Part shown: positions 13,966-26,879 of the stretch, one piece after another
Layout of the letters: the number at the start of each line of letters is the position of its first letter
Numbering within the stretch: the first letter of the stretch is position 1
Assembly (NCBI GenBank): GCA_947095585.1
Contig: OX352761.1
Span: forward strand, 82,947,919 to 83,011,918
DNA length: 64,000 nucleotides
Direction: 5' to 3'
DNA from: Nephrocerus scutellatus
Lineage: Eukaryota; Arthropoda; Insecta; Diptera; Pipunculidae
Notes under the pieces: generated by a model
What the model was told of the DNA's origin: nothing
Databases searched by the model: none
The model's input: only the letters and a program-made list of their open reading frames with translations
Translations under genes and position numbers: made by a program

Positions 13966-14556
13966 AGAGTCGTCAGCAGCGATATGCTGGATGTACCGGC
14001 GCAACAACCCGTAGGGAATCCACACAGCGATGTTGCGTCGTACGAATGACGGAAGCAGAGAAAAAAACGTCGGCAGCGTTATGCTGGATGTACGGGCGCA
14101 ACAACCCGTAGGGAATACACACAGCGATGTTGCGTCGTACGAATGACGGAAGCAGAGGAAGACGTCGGCAGCGATATGCTGGATGTACCGGCGCAACAAC
14201 CCGTAGGGAATCCACACAGCGAAGTTGCGTCGTACGAACGACGGAAGCAGAGAAAAACGTCGGCAGCGTTATGCTGGATGTACCGGCGCAACAACCCGTA
14301 GGGAATCCACACAGCGATGTTGCGTCGTACGAATGACGGAAGCAGAGAAAAACTTCGACAGCGATATGCTGGATGTACCGGCGTAACAACCCGTAGGGAA
14401 TCCACACAGCGATGTGGCGTCGTACGAATGACGGAAGCAGAGGAAGACGTCGGCAGCGATATGCTGGATGTACCGGCGCAACAACCCGTAGGGAATCCAC
14501 ACAGCGATGTTGCGTCGTACTAATGACGGTAGCAGAGGAAGACGTCGGCAGCGATA
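13966..14556 (+). repeat. 95-97 bp GC-rich tandem repeat, about six copies
   Basis: The anchor 'atgctggatgtac' occurs at 13,984, 14,081, 14,176, 14,271, 14,366 and 14,461, so the spacing is 97 bp once and 95 bp afterwards. Each unit holds 'caacaacccgtagggaa', 'gcgtcgtac' and 'gacggaagcagag'. Overlapping frames of 70-175 codons on both strands follow from the periodicity and are not called as genes. Confidence 0.93.
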
Positions 14557-14593
14557 GTCAGTGAAATTAAGCGAAATAATTTTATTTATAATG

Positions 14594-14725
14594 ACTTACC
14601 ACCACGTGATCCGAACAGCACAAAAGAAGACTAAGCGTAAGAGAGCGACTGACTGCATGCTCGCCCTTTTATACCTTTTTGCGCAGCAAAAATTCTAAAT
14701 AGCGTGCTGCGCTGTGATTGGTCAA
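14594..14725 (-). promoter_or_regulatory. Candidate CCAAT/TATA promoter with nearby splice donor
   Basis: Reading the minus strand, a CCAAT box (14,717-14,721) lies about 45 bp upstream of GGTATAAAAGGG (14,664-14,675). TCAGTC follows about 23 bp from the start of the TATA motif. A GGTAAGT donor-like site lies at 14,594-14,600. The order resembles a polymerase II promoter with a short leader running into the 95-bp repeats. It may be an LTR or leader of an unrecognised element. Confidence 0.4.
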
Positions 14726-14833
14726 TCCGGTGGCGTGACGCTGTTTTGGCTGTTTTGTTTTCATATGCGTTTGGTGGTTGCACTGCGTGGGTACAGGGTG
14801 CACCCGAATTTGGTAAAAAGTATATTGCATGTT

Positions 14834-14876
14834 TTGTGTGAACAAAATTCGGCCACAAGAATTTTGTTCCTCACAA
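14834..14876. other. Perfect 11-bp stem-loop
   Basis: GAACAAAATTC (14,840-14,850) and GAATTTTGTTC (14,859-14,869) flank an 8-base loop. The pairing extends outward with one gap to TTGTG/CACAA. It sits exactly where the promoter-like segment meets the LINE fragment, so it may mark an element end. Confidence 0.7.
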
Positions 14877-15790
14877 CAGACGGGTCGAAAACTGATGAAG
14901 GGGTTGGCGGAGGTGTCTTTTCAAAAAAAATAAAAAAATATAAGTCTCTCTTTCCGTCTTCCTGATCACTGCAGTGTTTTCCAAGCGGATATCATGGCTA
15001 TTAAGGAAGCCTTGTCTTGGCTGAAGAGTAATGTTATATCTGTTAAGGATAACTACATTTTCTCGGATAGCCAGGCTGCGCTAAAGTCCATGGAATCAGT
15101 CTCCCCAAATTTTATTCTGGCCCAGAATTGCTCTTGAGGAGATGGCGGAGCATTTCAACATTCACCTGTGCTGGTAGCCGGGGCAGAGAGACATTCCTGG
15201 AAACTGTATCGCTGATGAACTCGCCAAACATGGAACCACACTACCCCTATTGCCTGAATATGGTTCACTAGGCATGCCGATCGCTACGTGCAAACTCATG
15301 TTTAAACGGGATGCTATAATAAAAACTAATTATAGATGGTCAAACGGTACAACTTGCATAGCAACGAAACAAATCTGGCCCAAGCTAGATCCGAAACTCT
15401 CCAAGTGTTTGATCTCTCAAAACAGACTGCACATTAGTGCCATTATAGGTATCAAAACTGGACACTGTCTCATAGGCAAGCATGCAGAAAGACTAGAAGT
15501 CTTTTCCAACGATTTCTGCAGAAGCTGCATGATGAGGAGGAGGAGGAAACCACTCTCCATCTACTTTGTACGTGCCCAGATCTCTCGAATAGGCGGAAGC
15601 TCTATCTGGGAGCGTTCTTTTACAACGATCTCAACGATCTAACCAAAATTGACATGAAGTCTATTGCGCTTCATACGAAGCTCCAAGTGGTGCAACGACT
15701 AGTCGTGGGATTTTCTGGATCCTTGTGATATTACAACGGACCTTCTTGGTCTAAGTGCGTCGGTTTTGACTGACGGCCACTTTAACCTAA
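14866..15790 (+). pseudogene. I-group LINE 3' fragment: RNase H and terminal zinc motif
   Basis: Translated in shifting frames, this shows an RNase H domain with the acidic positions in TTDGSKT (about 14,877), AIKEALSWL (about 15,000) and FSDSQAALKS (about 15,063). A degenerate 'PGxRDIPGNCIADELAKHG' segment follows near 15,180-15,235. The end (about 15,510-15,590) has a C-x2-C ... TTLHLLCTCPD zinc-type motif. RNase H followed by a C-terminal zinc motif is known from I, R1 and LOA-group non-LTR retrotransposons. Frameshifts and stops (such as TAG in place of W near 15,174) and the missing RT make it a 5'-truncated dead copy. It ends in 'taacctaacctta' near 15,786, a possible tail. Confidence 0.75.
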
Positions 15791-16349
15791 CCTTACCTAT
15801 GGGCACCCCTCGGTACTCAGGGCTGACAAAAAGTGTTGTCCATCGGATATACACATGGGTATAAAATTTGAAGGGTTAATTTTTTCAAAAAGTTTGCATG
15901 GGGCCTTACCCTGGGGCCCGGGATCTCCAAAATGTTTACCAAAAGTGTTGTCCATCGGAGATACACATGTATATAAACCCGGGGCCAGGGGTCTCCAAAG
16001 TGTTTTCCATCGGAGATACACATGTGTATAAAATTTGAAGAAAATCGGGTTAATTTTTTTAAAAAATTTAGGGTCTCCAAAATTTTTACAAAAAGTGTAA
16101 TCCATCGGAGATACACATGTGTATAAAATTTTAAGAAAATCGGATACTTTTTGTAAAATATTCGTATAAATATTTTGTAAAATATTTTAATAAAAAGTAT
16201 TGTCATGGGAGATACACATGTGAGCAAAGTTTCAATAAAATCGGGCTTTAAGAAGTGGGTTAAAAATTGATCACAAAATTTGGTGTGCCTGTGCCCCAAC
16301 CAGCCAGCCAGACACGTGCACGCGAATTTAATATAGAGAATTTAATAAA
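15791..16349 (-). mobile_element. Dispersed element family H, reverse copy
   Basis: This contains three or four imperfect sub-repeats with the words 'gttgtccatcggagatacacatgtgtataaaatttgaag' (split here by variation) and 'ggggcc'. It ends in 'cagccagccagacacg' and a terminus reading 'ttaatatagagaattt'. The same words recur at 26,880-27,605, 28,440-28,777, 29,765-29,945, 30,583-31,070, 31,431-31,676, 50,738-51,602 and 59,374-60,238. No protein is encoded. A non-autonomous Helitron or Helentron (DINE-1-like) is possible, but the class is inferred. Confidence 0.7.
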
Positions 16350-16422
16350 TATCGAAGACCACGATCTGCAGGTGCAGGCGATCTTTTACAGGTTTTTTTT
16401 TTTTTTTTTTTTTATATAGAGA

Positions 16423-16471
16423 CTTATTGCCAAGGGATGACTCCCTGAATGACTTACGTCACGGCAATAAG
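16423..16471 (-). other. 3'-terminal stem-loop of the LINE
   Basis: CTTATTGCC (16,423-16,431) pairs perfectly with GGCAATAAG (16,463-16,471), with AGGGA/TCCCT forming an inner stem. It lies about 10 bases inside the poly(A) junction. In several LINE groups a 3' hairpin is what the RT recognises, so a similar role here is inferred. Confidence 0.6.
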
Positions 16472-16517
16472 TTGGGCTAAGCCCTTTATTAAATTCAAAA
16501 TAAAATAAAAATCGAAA

Positions 16518-16544
16518 GAATGTGATTTACAATATATCACATTC
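16518..16544. other. Conserved 9-bp inverted repeat in LINE 3' UTR
   Basis: GAATGTGAT (16,518-16,526) and ATCACATTC (16,536-16,544) are perfectly complementary. The truncated copy near 30,015-30,040 keeps eight of the nine pairs, although the loop and flanks have changed. Confidence 0.65.
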
Positions 16545-16746
16545 CTCACGTTTGTAGCCGGTTTCAATTTATTTTCTCAGAATTCTCCCTGATTCATTGG
16601 AAAAGCAATACGAAAAACGAACACGAATTTAGAACGACGCGAGTCCAAATACTTTTATCAATGAATCATGGTCAGGGAAAACTACAAAAAACCTTGACCA
16701 AGAAAATATTACAAATTATAAAAATAATTTAAAAAATACTGATAAA

Positions 16747-16784
<38 letters not shown>

Positions 16785-16816
16785 TTTTTTATATTAAGAA
16801 ACAACTTATGAATACT

Positions 16817-19738
16817 TTAACCATCATCCTTCAAGAACTTGTTAACGGCTAATTTGAACGCCTGCAGATTATAAGATTCTGGAAACACGTGTTCGACCAA
16901 TTGATTCCACATCGAAGATACTCTAGGAAAAAAGGAGGATTTAAAGTGTTGGGTTCTACATGAAAACAGTTTTAAGGCAAATCTATGTTGATTGCACCTT
17001 AAACGAGTGTTTACGTTACTGGGAAAAGGCCCAGGAACTAGAGAACGGGTTTCTAAAGAACATTTACCGTTGTAAAATTTATAGAAAACAGATAAAGCTC
17101 CTACATTTCGTCTGTGCTCCAAAGTATCAAGAGACGAAGTAATGGTTACATCGTTTATCAAACGGATAACTCTATTCTGAACACCATCAAGATGAACCAA
17201 ATGCGATCTTGGAGCACCACCCCACACATATGAATTAAATTCTAAAATTGGTCTAACATAAGAAATATATAATCTTAACACTTCAGAGGGAGTGAAGTAG
17301 AAGTTACAACGTCTTATGAAGCCTAAACATTGGCTAGCTCTTTTTGAAATTTCATAAATATGTTCTTTCCAAGAAAGATCACTTGATACTTTTAAACCTA
17401 ACAACTTAAATGAATCAGATCTCGCAATAGAGGTACCATTAATAACAGGAGGAACATAATGTTAAGTTGTCTTCTGAGAAAAAAGGCAAGACTGGAATTT
17501 ATTTGGGTTAAATTCTACTCTGTTAGAAATGCCCCAATCAATAATGATTTGAATATTAGACAGAATAGTCAAATTCATTAATTCACGCGAACCATTCAAG
17601 CGAGAATTGCATTCTTTTTGATTGTCAAACTCAATGGAGGCCGATAGTGTTGTATCATCAGCAAATGAATGGATATCACAGGTTGTAGAAGACAATAGGT
17701 CGTTGATATATATCAAGAAGAGCGTTGGAGACAAGGATGATCCTTGAGGCACGCCAGCATTGATCCCATGTGAATCTGAAGATATACCATTTAATACAAC
17801 TTTTATTTTACGGTTCCATAAATAATTCTCAATCCATGTAATGAGAGAGGAGTGTAAATTCAGCGCACGAATCTTATTAATAAGACAATCATGCCATACT
17901 CTATCAAAAGCTTTAGCAATATCTAAGGAAACAACGCTTGATTCACCTAGGTTTTCAATGCTTCGCTCCAAACAATGAGTCATGCACGTCATTAGTTCGC
18001 CTGAAGATCGATTTTTACGAAATCCATACTGAACATCGGATAAAAGAACATTCGAATCCAGATAGTTCATTAGTCTGAAATTAACGATAGATTCCATTAC
18101 CTTCGATAGAACCGACAACAAAGCAATAGGTCGGTAGTTCGTAGGTGCCGATTTATCACCTTTTTTCGGGACGGGTTGAATATTAGCTATTTTCCAAATT
18201 GACGGAAAAACACCCGTCTTCATTGAGAGATGAAACAATTTGCTAAGCGGTTTTGCCAAAGTAAGATGACAACTTTTCAATACTAATGGCGGAATACCGT
18301 CGGGGCCAGTCGCTTTATTGGGGTCAAGTTCTTTCAGAATCTTTGAAACAACCCGTTTCCGAAAATAGATTTTAGACATACTTGGGCCTAGATTCGGGAG
18401 AATAGTGGGGCTTTGATTAGTTAAAGGAAGAGTAGACGCAGCAGCGAAATGAGAAGCTAAGAGATTAGCTTTCTCAATATTAGTTCTATAATGAATACCA
18501 TTATGAAATAATGAAGGAATAGACGAAGTATTGTCTGCAAAGTTTCTTTTAACCAATGCAGCAAACGACCAAAAGCTTCGACTGTTTGAATCAGAATCCA
18601 ATATTTTTCGCATGCTATCTCGAATCTTAAGGTCATATATTATTTTGGACCTTTTCAATATAGCGTTTGATCTGTTTCTAGCTATTCGAAACTTTACAAG
18701 GTTTTCTTCAGAAGTGCAATTAACGTAGTCCAAATGGGCTGCTTTTTTACACGCGACTGCTGACCTGCAATGTTCGTTAAACCATTTATTTTTATGAGTA
18801 TTTTTCTTTTTAAATGAAGAAGGAATGCAATTTTTCATTCCTAGCAAAATGGTTGACGTGATAAGTTGTGATGCTTCATTAGCATTATTGCTGGAAAAAC
18901 AGGTTGACCAATCAAATGAGCTATAAAATTGGTTCAGGAGCTCCCAGTTAGCATTTTTATAGTGCCAGAGTAGCCTTTTACTTGTAGTCTCTATAAGGGC
19001 TGGTGATATTGAAAATTTGGCAACTATCAAAGCATGGTCAGAAAGACCTAATGGAGCAGATACATCAATTGAATATTTATCAGGCATAGTTGTAAGAAAT
19101 AAATCTAAAAGGTGAGGTGATTGACCAGTAGTATCGGGATACCTAGTTGGCTTATCAACGAGTTGGGTGAAAAGATTAACATTTGAAAATAGTTCTGCGG
19201 TTTCACCTGATCGATCTCTACCATTCGAATAGGTCAACCATGAATCATTGTGGACATTAAAATCACCCAAGACTACCAATTCTGATGTTGGTGATGATTT
19301 GTAAATCTTGTCTATTGTGTCTGATAAGTAATTAAACTCAATATTAGTGTCATCAGGTGACAAATTAGGACTACGATAAAGGGAACAAATAAATATCGAA
19401 TGGTTTGAAGTTACAATTTCAATCCATATCGTATTGAACATTGGATTACTGTTTGGAATATTAAAATTAGGTACACTAAAACTGATGTCTTCTCGTATAT
19501 ATAAAATAACCCCACGATGAGGAACCAAACAGTCGACACGAGAATACCCCTGACATTGAAAATCATTTGGGGTACCCATATAAGAGGCCTGCGTTTCACA
19601 TAAACTTAGAACCGCAGGTTTATTCGCGTCAAGATGTGCTACGATCGAATTGAAATTTCTTTTAATGCCGCGAATATTTGTGAAATGAATTTCAAAATAA
19701 GAGTTCATTTTACAAATTAAAAATACCGAACCCGTCAA
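16817..19738 (-). pseudogene. LINE ORF2: endonuclease and reverse transcriptase, one in-frame stop
   Basis: This frame encodes an AP-type endonuclease followed by a reverse transcriptase, which nick target DNA and copy the element's RNA at the nick. The endonuclease signatures are LCETQ (residue 49 is E), GDFNVHND (158-165) and SDHAL (233-237). The RT signatures are NPNKATGPDG, KKGDKSAPTNYRP, QYGFRKNRSS, SLDIAKAFDRVWHD, GVPQGSSLSP and the catalytic FADD (692-695). The frame opens at 19,738, with a second Met at residue 11 that may be the native start. It runs 758 codons to a TAA at 17,462-17,464. The frame then continues without shift through 17,404-16,817, giving the usual C-terminal domain (SSMWNQLVEHVFPESY). 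The other copies have Gln at this position, so the TAA looks like a single C-to-T-type loss. The family assignment rests on these motifs. Confidence 0.88.
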
Positions 19739-19842
19739 GATAATGAAAATATACGTAAAATAAGATAATAATAATATAAAAAATCAAAAAATATTATAAA
19801 TAACAATAATAAGAAGAATTTCTACGAACCAACCACTCAACT

Positions 19843-20317
19843 TGAAGCATGTGCTAATTAAAAAAAAATATTACTAAGCCCAAAGATGTACGATGGTTTT
19901 TTGGTAATAAAAGCTTTCTTAATACAAAGCCTATTGAATAAGAGCTTACAAAGCTTATCCAAAAAAAGATTTTCATTTGCATTTTTAAATTTTAATTACA
20001 ATATAAATATGCACAATCGGTTTTATATATTTATAAAGATACACAATTTAAAAATCTCGACTTCAGTACCACTGACCGGGCTCAAAAAAGAAATATACCG
20101 TTAGGAGCACAAACCGAATATAAATGGTGTGAATTTGGCTTCAATACTTGCGGTTTAGTCGAGATGACGTCGTATATTCGTGATGACATCTCGATGATGA
20201 TGACATTCAAAGGAAACATTAACTCTCATATTTTAAAACGGGTCAGCCATATGGGAGTGTCCTCATTGCTTCAAAATCTCATACTTTATTAATCGCCTGG
20301 TCCCTTAATTTTTTATT
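19843..20317. other. AT-rich spacer, no gene seen
   Basis: This is AT-rich sequence with short runs such as 'gagatgacgtcg ... gatgacatctcgatgatgatgac'. A 72-codon frame from 19,886 has no recognisable motif and biased AT-driven composition. It is the flank beyond the LINE's 5' end. Confidence 0.5.
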
Positions 20318-23300
20318 ATAAAATAGCTGATTACCCGGCGTTGCCCAGTTTTTTATTTATCTCAGTCTTTTATTAGGCAGGGGTAGAAAAAATAATGATA
20401 TCTATCTTTAAGGTAAAATTGCAGTTTTTATTAAAAAAATTTATTATTCAGCGGCAGATTTCAAAAATCGATATCAATTTAACATATCCATAGAACACGG
20501 CTACTAATCTACTTTTTCCAATTTGAAGTAGGGGCGACCATCGACCCCATACCTCTAGAGCTGTCTTAGCATCACCATTCTACTCAGCAACCCCCTCAGT
20601 TATCGAACCCGAAAACCATAGAATCAACACTAATACCGTTCACCCCCCTCTGTCATCGACCCCATCCCCCTAGAGCTGTCTTACCATCACCATTCAACTC
20701 AGCGACCCCGAAAACCATAGAATCGACACTAATATCGTTCACCACCCCTCCCCCCTGCGTTATCGACCCCATCTCCCTAGAGCTGTCTTACCATCACCAT
20801 TCAAATCAGCGACCACGAAAACCATTGAATCGACACTAATATCGGTTAACACACCCTCCCCCCCTCTGTCAACGACCCAATCACCCTAGAGCTGTCTTAC
20901 CATCACCATTCAGCGACCCCGACAACCACTAATATCGTTCACCCCCCCCACCCACCCCACCACAGTTATCGACCCCATCCCCATAGAGCTGTCTTACCAT
21001 CACCATTCAAATCAGCGACCACGAAAACCATAGAATGAACACTAATATCGTTCACCCCCCTCAGTTATCGACCACATCCCCATAGAGCTGTCTTACCATC
21101 ACCATTCAACTCAGCGACCCCGAAAACCATAGATTCGACACTAATATCGTTCACCACCCCCCCCCCCCCCCACCTCAGTTATCGACCCGATCCCCCTAGA
21201 GCTGTATTACCATCACCATTCAACTCAGCGACCCCGACAACCATAGAATCGACACTAATATCGTTCACCCCCCCCACCCACCCCACCTCAGTTATCGACC
21301 CCATCCCCCTAGAGCTGTCTTACCATCACCCTTCAAATCAGCGAACACGAAAACCATTGAATCGACACTAATATCGTTCAACACCCCCCCCCCCCCCTCT
21401 GTCATCGACCCCATCCCCCTAGAGCTGTCTTACCATCACCATTCAAATCAGCGACCACGAAAACCATAGAATCGACACTAATATCGTTCAACACCCCCCC
21501 CCCCCCCTCTGTCATCGACCCCATCACCCTAGAGCTGTCTTACCATCACCATTCAACTCAGCGACCCCGACAACCATAGAATCGACACTCATATCGTTCA
21601 CCACCCCTTCCCCCCTCAGTTATCGACTCCATCCCCCTAGAGCTGCATTACAATCACCATTCAACTCAGCGACCACGAAAACCATAGAATCAACACTAAT
21701 ATCGTTCACCCCCCCTCAGTTATCGACCACATCCCCCTAGAGTAGTCTTACCATCAGCATTTAACTCAGCGACCCCACAAACCGTAGAATCGAGGCTAAT
21801 ATCGTTCACCCCCCCTGCCCCCCACAACAGTTATCGACCACATCCCCCTAGAGCTGTCTTACCATCACCATTCAACTCAGTGACCCCGAAAAGCATAGAA
21901 TCGACACTAATATCGTCCACCACCCCCCCTCAGTTATCGACCCGTTCCCCCTATAGCTGTCTTACCATCACCATTCAAATCAGCGACCACGAAAACCATA
22001 GAATCAACACTAATATCGTTCACCCCCCCTCAGTTATCGACCACATCCCCATAGAGCTGTCTTACCATCACCATTCAACTCAGCGACCCCGAAAACCATA
22101 AAATCGACACTAATAACAGTCACCCACACTCAGTTATCGACCTCATCCCCCTAGAACCGTCTTACCAACACCATTCAACTCAGCGACCCCGAAAACCATA
22201 GATTCGACACTAATATCGTTCACCACCCCCCCCCCCCTCAGTTATCGACCCGATCCCCCTAGAGCTGTCTTACCATCACCATTCAACTCAGCGACCAGGA
22301 AAACCATGGAATCAACACTAATATCGTTCACCCCCCCCTCAGTTATCGACCACATCCCCATAGAGCTGTCTTACCATCACCATTCAACTCATCGACCACG
22401 AAAACCATAAAATCGACACTAATAACAGTCACCCACCCTCAGTTACCGACCTCATCCCCCTAGAGCTGTCTTACCATCACCATTCAACTCAGCGAGCACG
22501 AAAACCATAGAATCAACACTTATATCGTTCACCCCCCCCCCCCCCTCAGTTATCGACCCCATCCCCCTAGAGCTGTATTACCATCACCATTCAAATCAGC
22601 GACCACGAAAACCATTGAATCGACACTAATATCGTTCAACACCCCCCCCCCTGTCATCGAACCCATCACCCTAGAGCTGTCTTACCATCACCATTCAACT
22701 CAGCGACCCCGACAACGATAGAATCGACACTAATATCGGTGACCCCCCCCACCCACCCCACCTCAGTTATCGACCCCATCCCCCTAGAGCTGTCTTACCA
22801 TCACCATTCAAATCAGCGACCACGAAAACCATAGAATCGACACTAATATCGTTCAACACCACCCCCCCCCCTCTGTCGTCGACCCCACCACCCTAGAGCT
22901 GTCTTACCATCACCATTCAACTCAGCGACCCCGACAACCATAGAATCGACACTAATATCGTTCACCACCCCTTCCCCCCTCAGTTATCGACTCCATCCCC
23001 ATAGAGCTGTCTTACCATCACCATTCAACTCAACGACCCCGAAAACCATAAAATCGACACTAATATCGTTCACCCCCCACCCACCCCACCTCAGTTATCG
23101 ACCCCATCACCCTAGAGCTGTCTTACCATCACCATTCTATTCTCGACACTAATAACAGTCACCCACCCTCAGTTATCGACCTCATCCCCCTAGAGCTGTC
23201 TTACCATCACCATTCAACTCAGCGACCACGAAAACCATTAAATCGACACTAATAACAGTCACCCACCATCAGTTACCGACCTCATACCCAGAGCTGTCTT

Positions 23301-24256
23301 ACCATCACCATTCAAATCAGCGAGCACGAAAACCATAGAATCGACACTTATATCGTTCACCCCCCCCCCCCCTCAGTTATCGACCCCATCCCCATAGAGC
23401 TGTCTTACCATCACCATTCCACCCAGCGACCCCGAACACCGTACAATCGACACTAATATCGTTCACCCCCCCCCTCAGTTATCGACCCGATCCCCCTAGA
23501 GCTGTCTTACCATCACCATTTAACTCAGCGACCACGAAAACCATAGAATCGACATTAATAACAGTCACCCACCCTCAGTTATCGACCTCATCCCCTAGAG
23601 CTGTCTTACCATCGCCATTCAACTCAGCAACCCCGAAAACCATAGAATCGAGACTAATATCGTTCACCCCTCCCCTCCCCCCCCCTCAGTTATTGACCCG
23701 ATCCCCCTAGAGCTGTCTTACCATCACCATTCAACTCAGCGACCCCGAAAACCATAGAATCGACACTAACATCGTTCACCCCCACTCCACTCAGTTATCC
23801 ACCCAATCCCCATAGAGCTGTCTTACCATCACCATTCAACTCAGCAACCCTAACAACAATCACCCCCCCCCCCCCCTCAGTTATCGACCACATCCCTATA
23901 GAGCTGTCTTACCATCACCATTTAACTCAGCGACCCCGAAAACCATAGAATCGATACTAATATCGTTCACCACCCCCCCCCCCGCAGTTCACAACCTCAT
24001 CCCCCTAGAGCTATCTTAGCAACCCCGAAAACCATAGAATCAACTTTAATATCGATCACCCACCACCCTGCGGGAATATAACTCACCCATAGGAGTGTAC
24101 TACCAGCACTATTTGTCTCGGCTATACCGAAAACGGTGGGTCCGACCAAAAAACGTGCTACCCCCCACCACCTATGTTTGATTCCACATAGTAACTAATA
24201 TGTATACCAAGTTTGGTTGAAATTGGTCAAGGCGTTCCAGAGCTAGTTAGGCACAA

Positions 24257-24287
<31 letters not shown>

Positions 24288-24300
24288 CAAATAAATTCTC
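20318..24300 (+). mobile_element. Repeat element expanded by a central tandem array
   Basis: The left edge reads 'aaatagctgattacccggcgttgccc' in two parts around 20,322-20,350. The right edge holds 'ataccaagtttggttgaaattgg' (broken here; about 24,199-24,222), an (AT)n run and 'aaattctctattttat'. Such conserved edges are typical of dispersed insect elements, and the whole core between them is tandem repeat. Helitron-like DINE elements with central tandem repeats are known in Drosophila. Membership of that group is inferred. Confidence 0.5.
20520..24030 (+). repeat. C-tract-rich tandem repeat, about 33 units of 100-110 bp
   Basis: Each unit reads approximately 'tagagctgtcttaccatcac', then 'cattcaactcagcgacc', then 'gaaaaccatagaatcgacac', then 'taatatcgttcacc', a run of 5-14 C, and 'tcagttatcgacc'. 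Anchors at 22,262, 22,363, 22,463 and 22,570 give 101, 100 and 107 bp. Most length variation lies in the C-tract. The plus strand carries C-runs throughout and the minus strand G-runs. The single 73-codon frame at 21,880 is an artefact. Confidence 0.93.
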
Positions 24301-24618
24301 TATTTTATATATATAGATAATACTAGCTGAAATGCACACAATGGGTACAATTGTGAAAACCTGATCAGAATCGTTCCAGTATTACCTGATTAGCAAGATT
24401 ACCTGAAACAACAGGCGTTGCGCAACTGCCATCTGTTGGAAAACTCTTGCGTTGAGAAAATTCAATGCATCAAAACAAACACCTTGCGAAATTTTCAGCT
24501 CAATGGGGTGGATAGTTTTTAGGTTTTGCGACACAGAAATTTACTTTTTAATATATGTATATATATAGATATAATTTTGTATTTGATATGATTAATTGGG
24601 CTTTTAAGGATTACAAAA
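24301..24618. other. Dispersed-repeat remnant, no gene
   Basis: This stretch has 'ctagctgaaatgcacacaatggg' (broken), 'cctgaaacaacaggcgttgcgc' and an AT-rich tail with 'atatatgtatatatatag'. It looks like another non-coding interspersed repeat abutting the 3' side of the protease gene. No frame or RNA gene was recognised. Confidence 0.4.
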
Positions 24619-24624
24619 TTTAAT
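24619..24624 (-). promoter_or_regulatory. Possible poly(A) signal ATTAAA
   Basis: ATTAAA on the minus strand lies about 63 bases after the protease stop codon. It is a common variant of AATAAA. The site is plausible by position only. Confidence 0.35.
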
Positions 24625-24686
24625 TAAAAACATGAATAAAGAGAAAATTAAACAATCTTTCTGATTTGTTTAGTAAGAATATTCCT

Positions 24687-26391
<1,705 letters not shown>

Positions 26392-26419
26392 TTTATTGAA
26401 AAGCCTTCCTTAGAAAAAT

Positions 26420-26458
26420 AACTGAAATCAAAAATTTTATTTAAAACTCTATTATATA
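26420..26458 (-). promoter_or_regulatory. Core promoter of the serine protease gene
   Basis: The minus strand has TATATAATA (26,458-26,450) and an initiator-like TCAGTT (26,425-26,420). The spacing of 33-35 bases is close to the normal TATA-to-start distance. It predicts a 5' UTR of about 31 bases before the ATG at 26,391. Confidence 0.6.
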
Positions 26459-26459
26459 C

Positions 26460-26879
26460 TTAAAGTGAAGATTTCTTGGTTTATTTCGTGAAAAAAATCG
26501 TATGGGAGGGGAGTCTATTTTCACCCCCTGCGATGTACGTTGCGTTTTAATGCGAAGAGACGTACTTTAGATACAACAGAAACAAGGTCACTGTGTGTCA
26601 TTTTTGAAAGAAAATTAAATTTCAATCAAGTTATGTAAATATTTTGAAATTCTTGAATCTGTTACCGATTTTTTTTAATTTTATTTTCCAACGCAAATAT
26701 TTTGAAAAATGCTCTCGGATAATTTTTTTGACACATTCAATATTGAGCCTATTCAATTTTCTACAAACCCACCTAACAATATTTATGCATTCGGTCAACA
26801 GGAGCAGGGATAAAAATGAAAGTTTGTAAAATGAACGAAACCGTACTTTTGACCTTACATGACTTTACACCTTATAACT
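26460..26879. other. AT-rich intergenic stretch
   Basis: Non-coding sequence lies upstream of the protease promoter. A short frame at 26,644 is composed of AT-driven residues with no motif. Nothing else was recognised. Confidence 0.4.

Larger units (their letters stand above)
16393..19842 (-). mobile_element. CR1/Jockey-type LINE with 3' UTR and poly(A)
   Basis: In minus-strand order the element has a 5' leader of about 100 bp that is shared with the copies at 44 kb, 50 kb and 59 kb. ORF2 follows (19,738-16,817), then a 3' UTR of about 420 bp, then a 21-base poly(A), read as T at 16,393-16,413. An internal A-rich tract (16,750-16,782) lies just after the ORF. AATAAA is visible near the 3' end. 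The homology to the other copies stops near 19,842, so the 5' end is probably truncated. A coiled-coil ORF1 such as the one in the 44-kb copy was not found here. Confidence 0.85.

Noticed and set aside
13705..14502. Minus-strand frames of 170, 175 and 108 codons over the 95-bp array
   Set aside because: Overlapping frames in several phases on both strands, with a repeating peptide that mirrors the DNA period. No start context or conserved domain was seen.
13966..14556. Regular direct repeats suggesting a CRISPR-like array
   Set aside because: Whole 95-bp units repeat without unique spacers, in a eukaryotic context.
20520..24030. CRISPR or coding repeats in the C-rich array
   Set aside because: Units are near-identical along their whole length with no unique spacers, and frames are broken by variable C-tracts.
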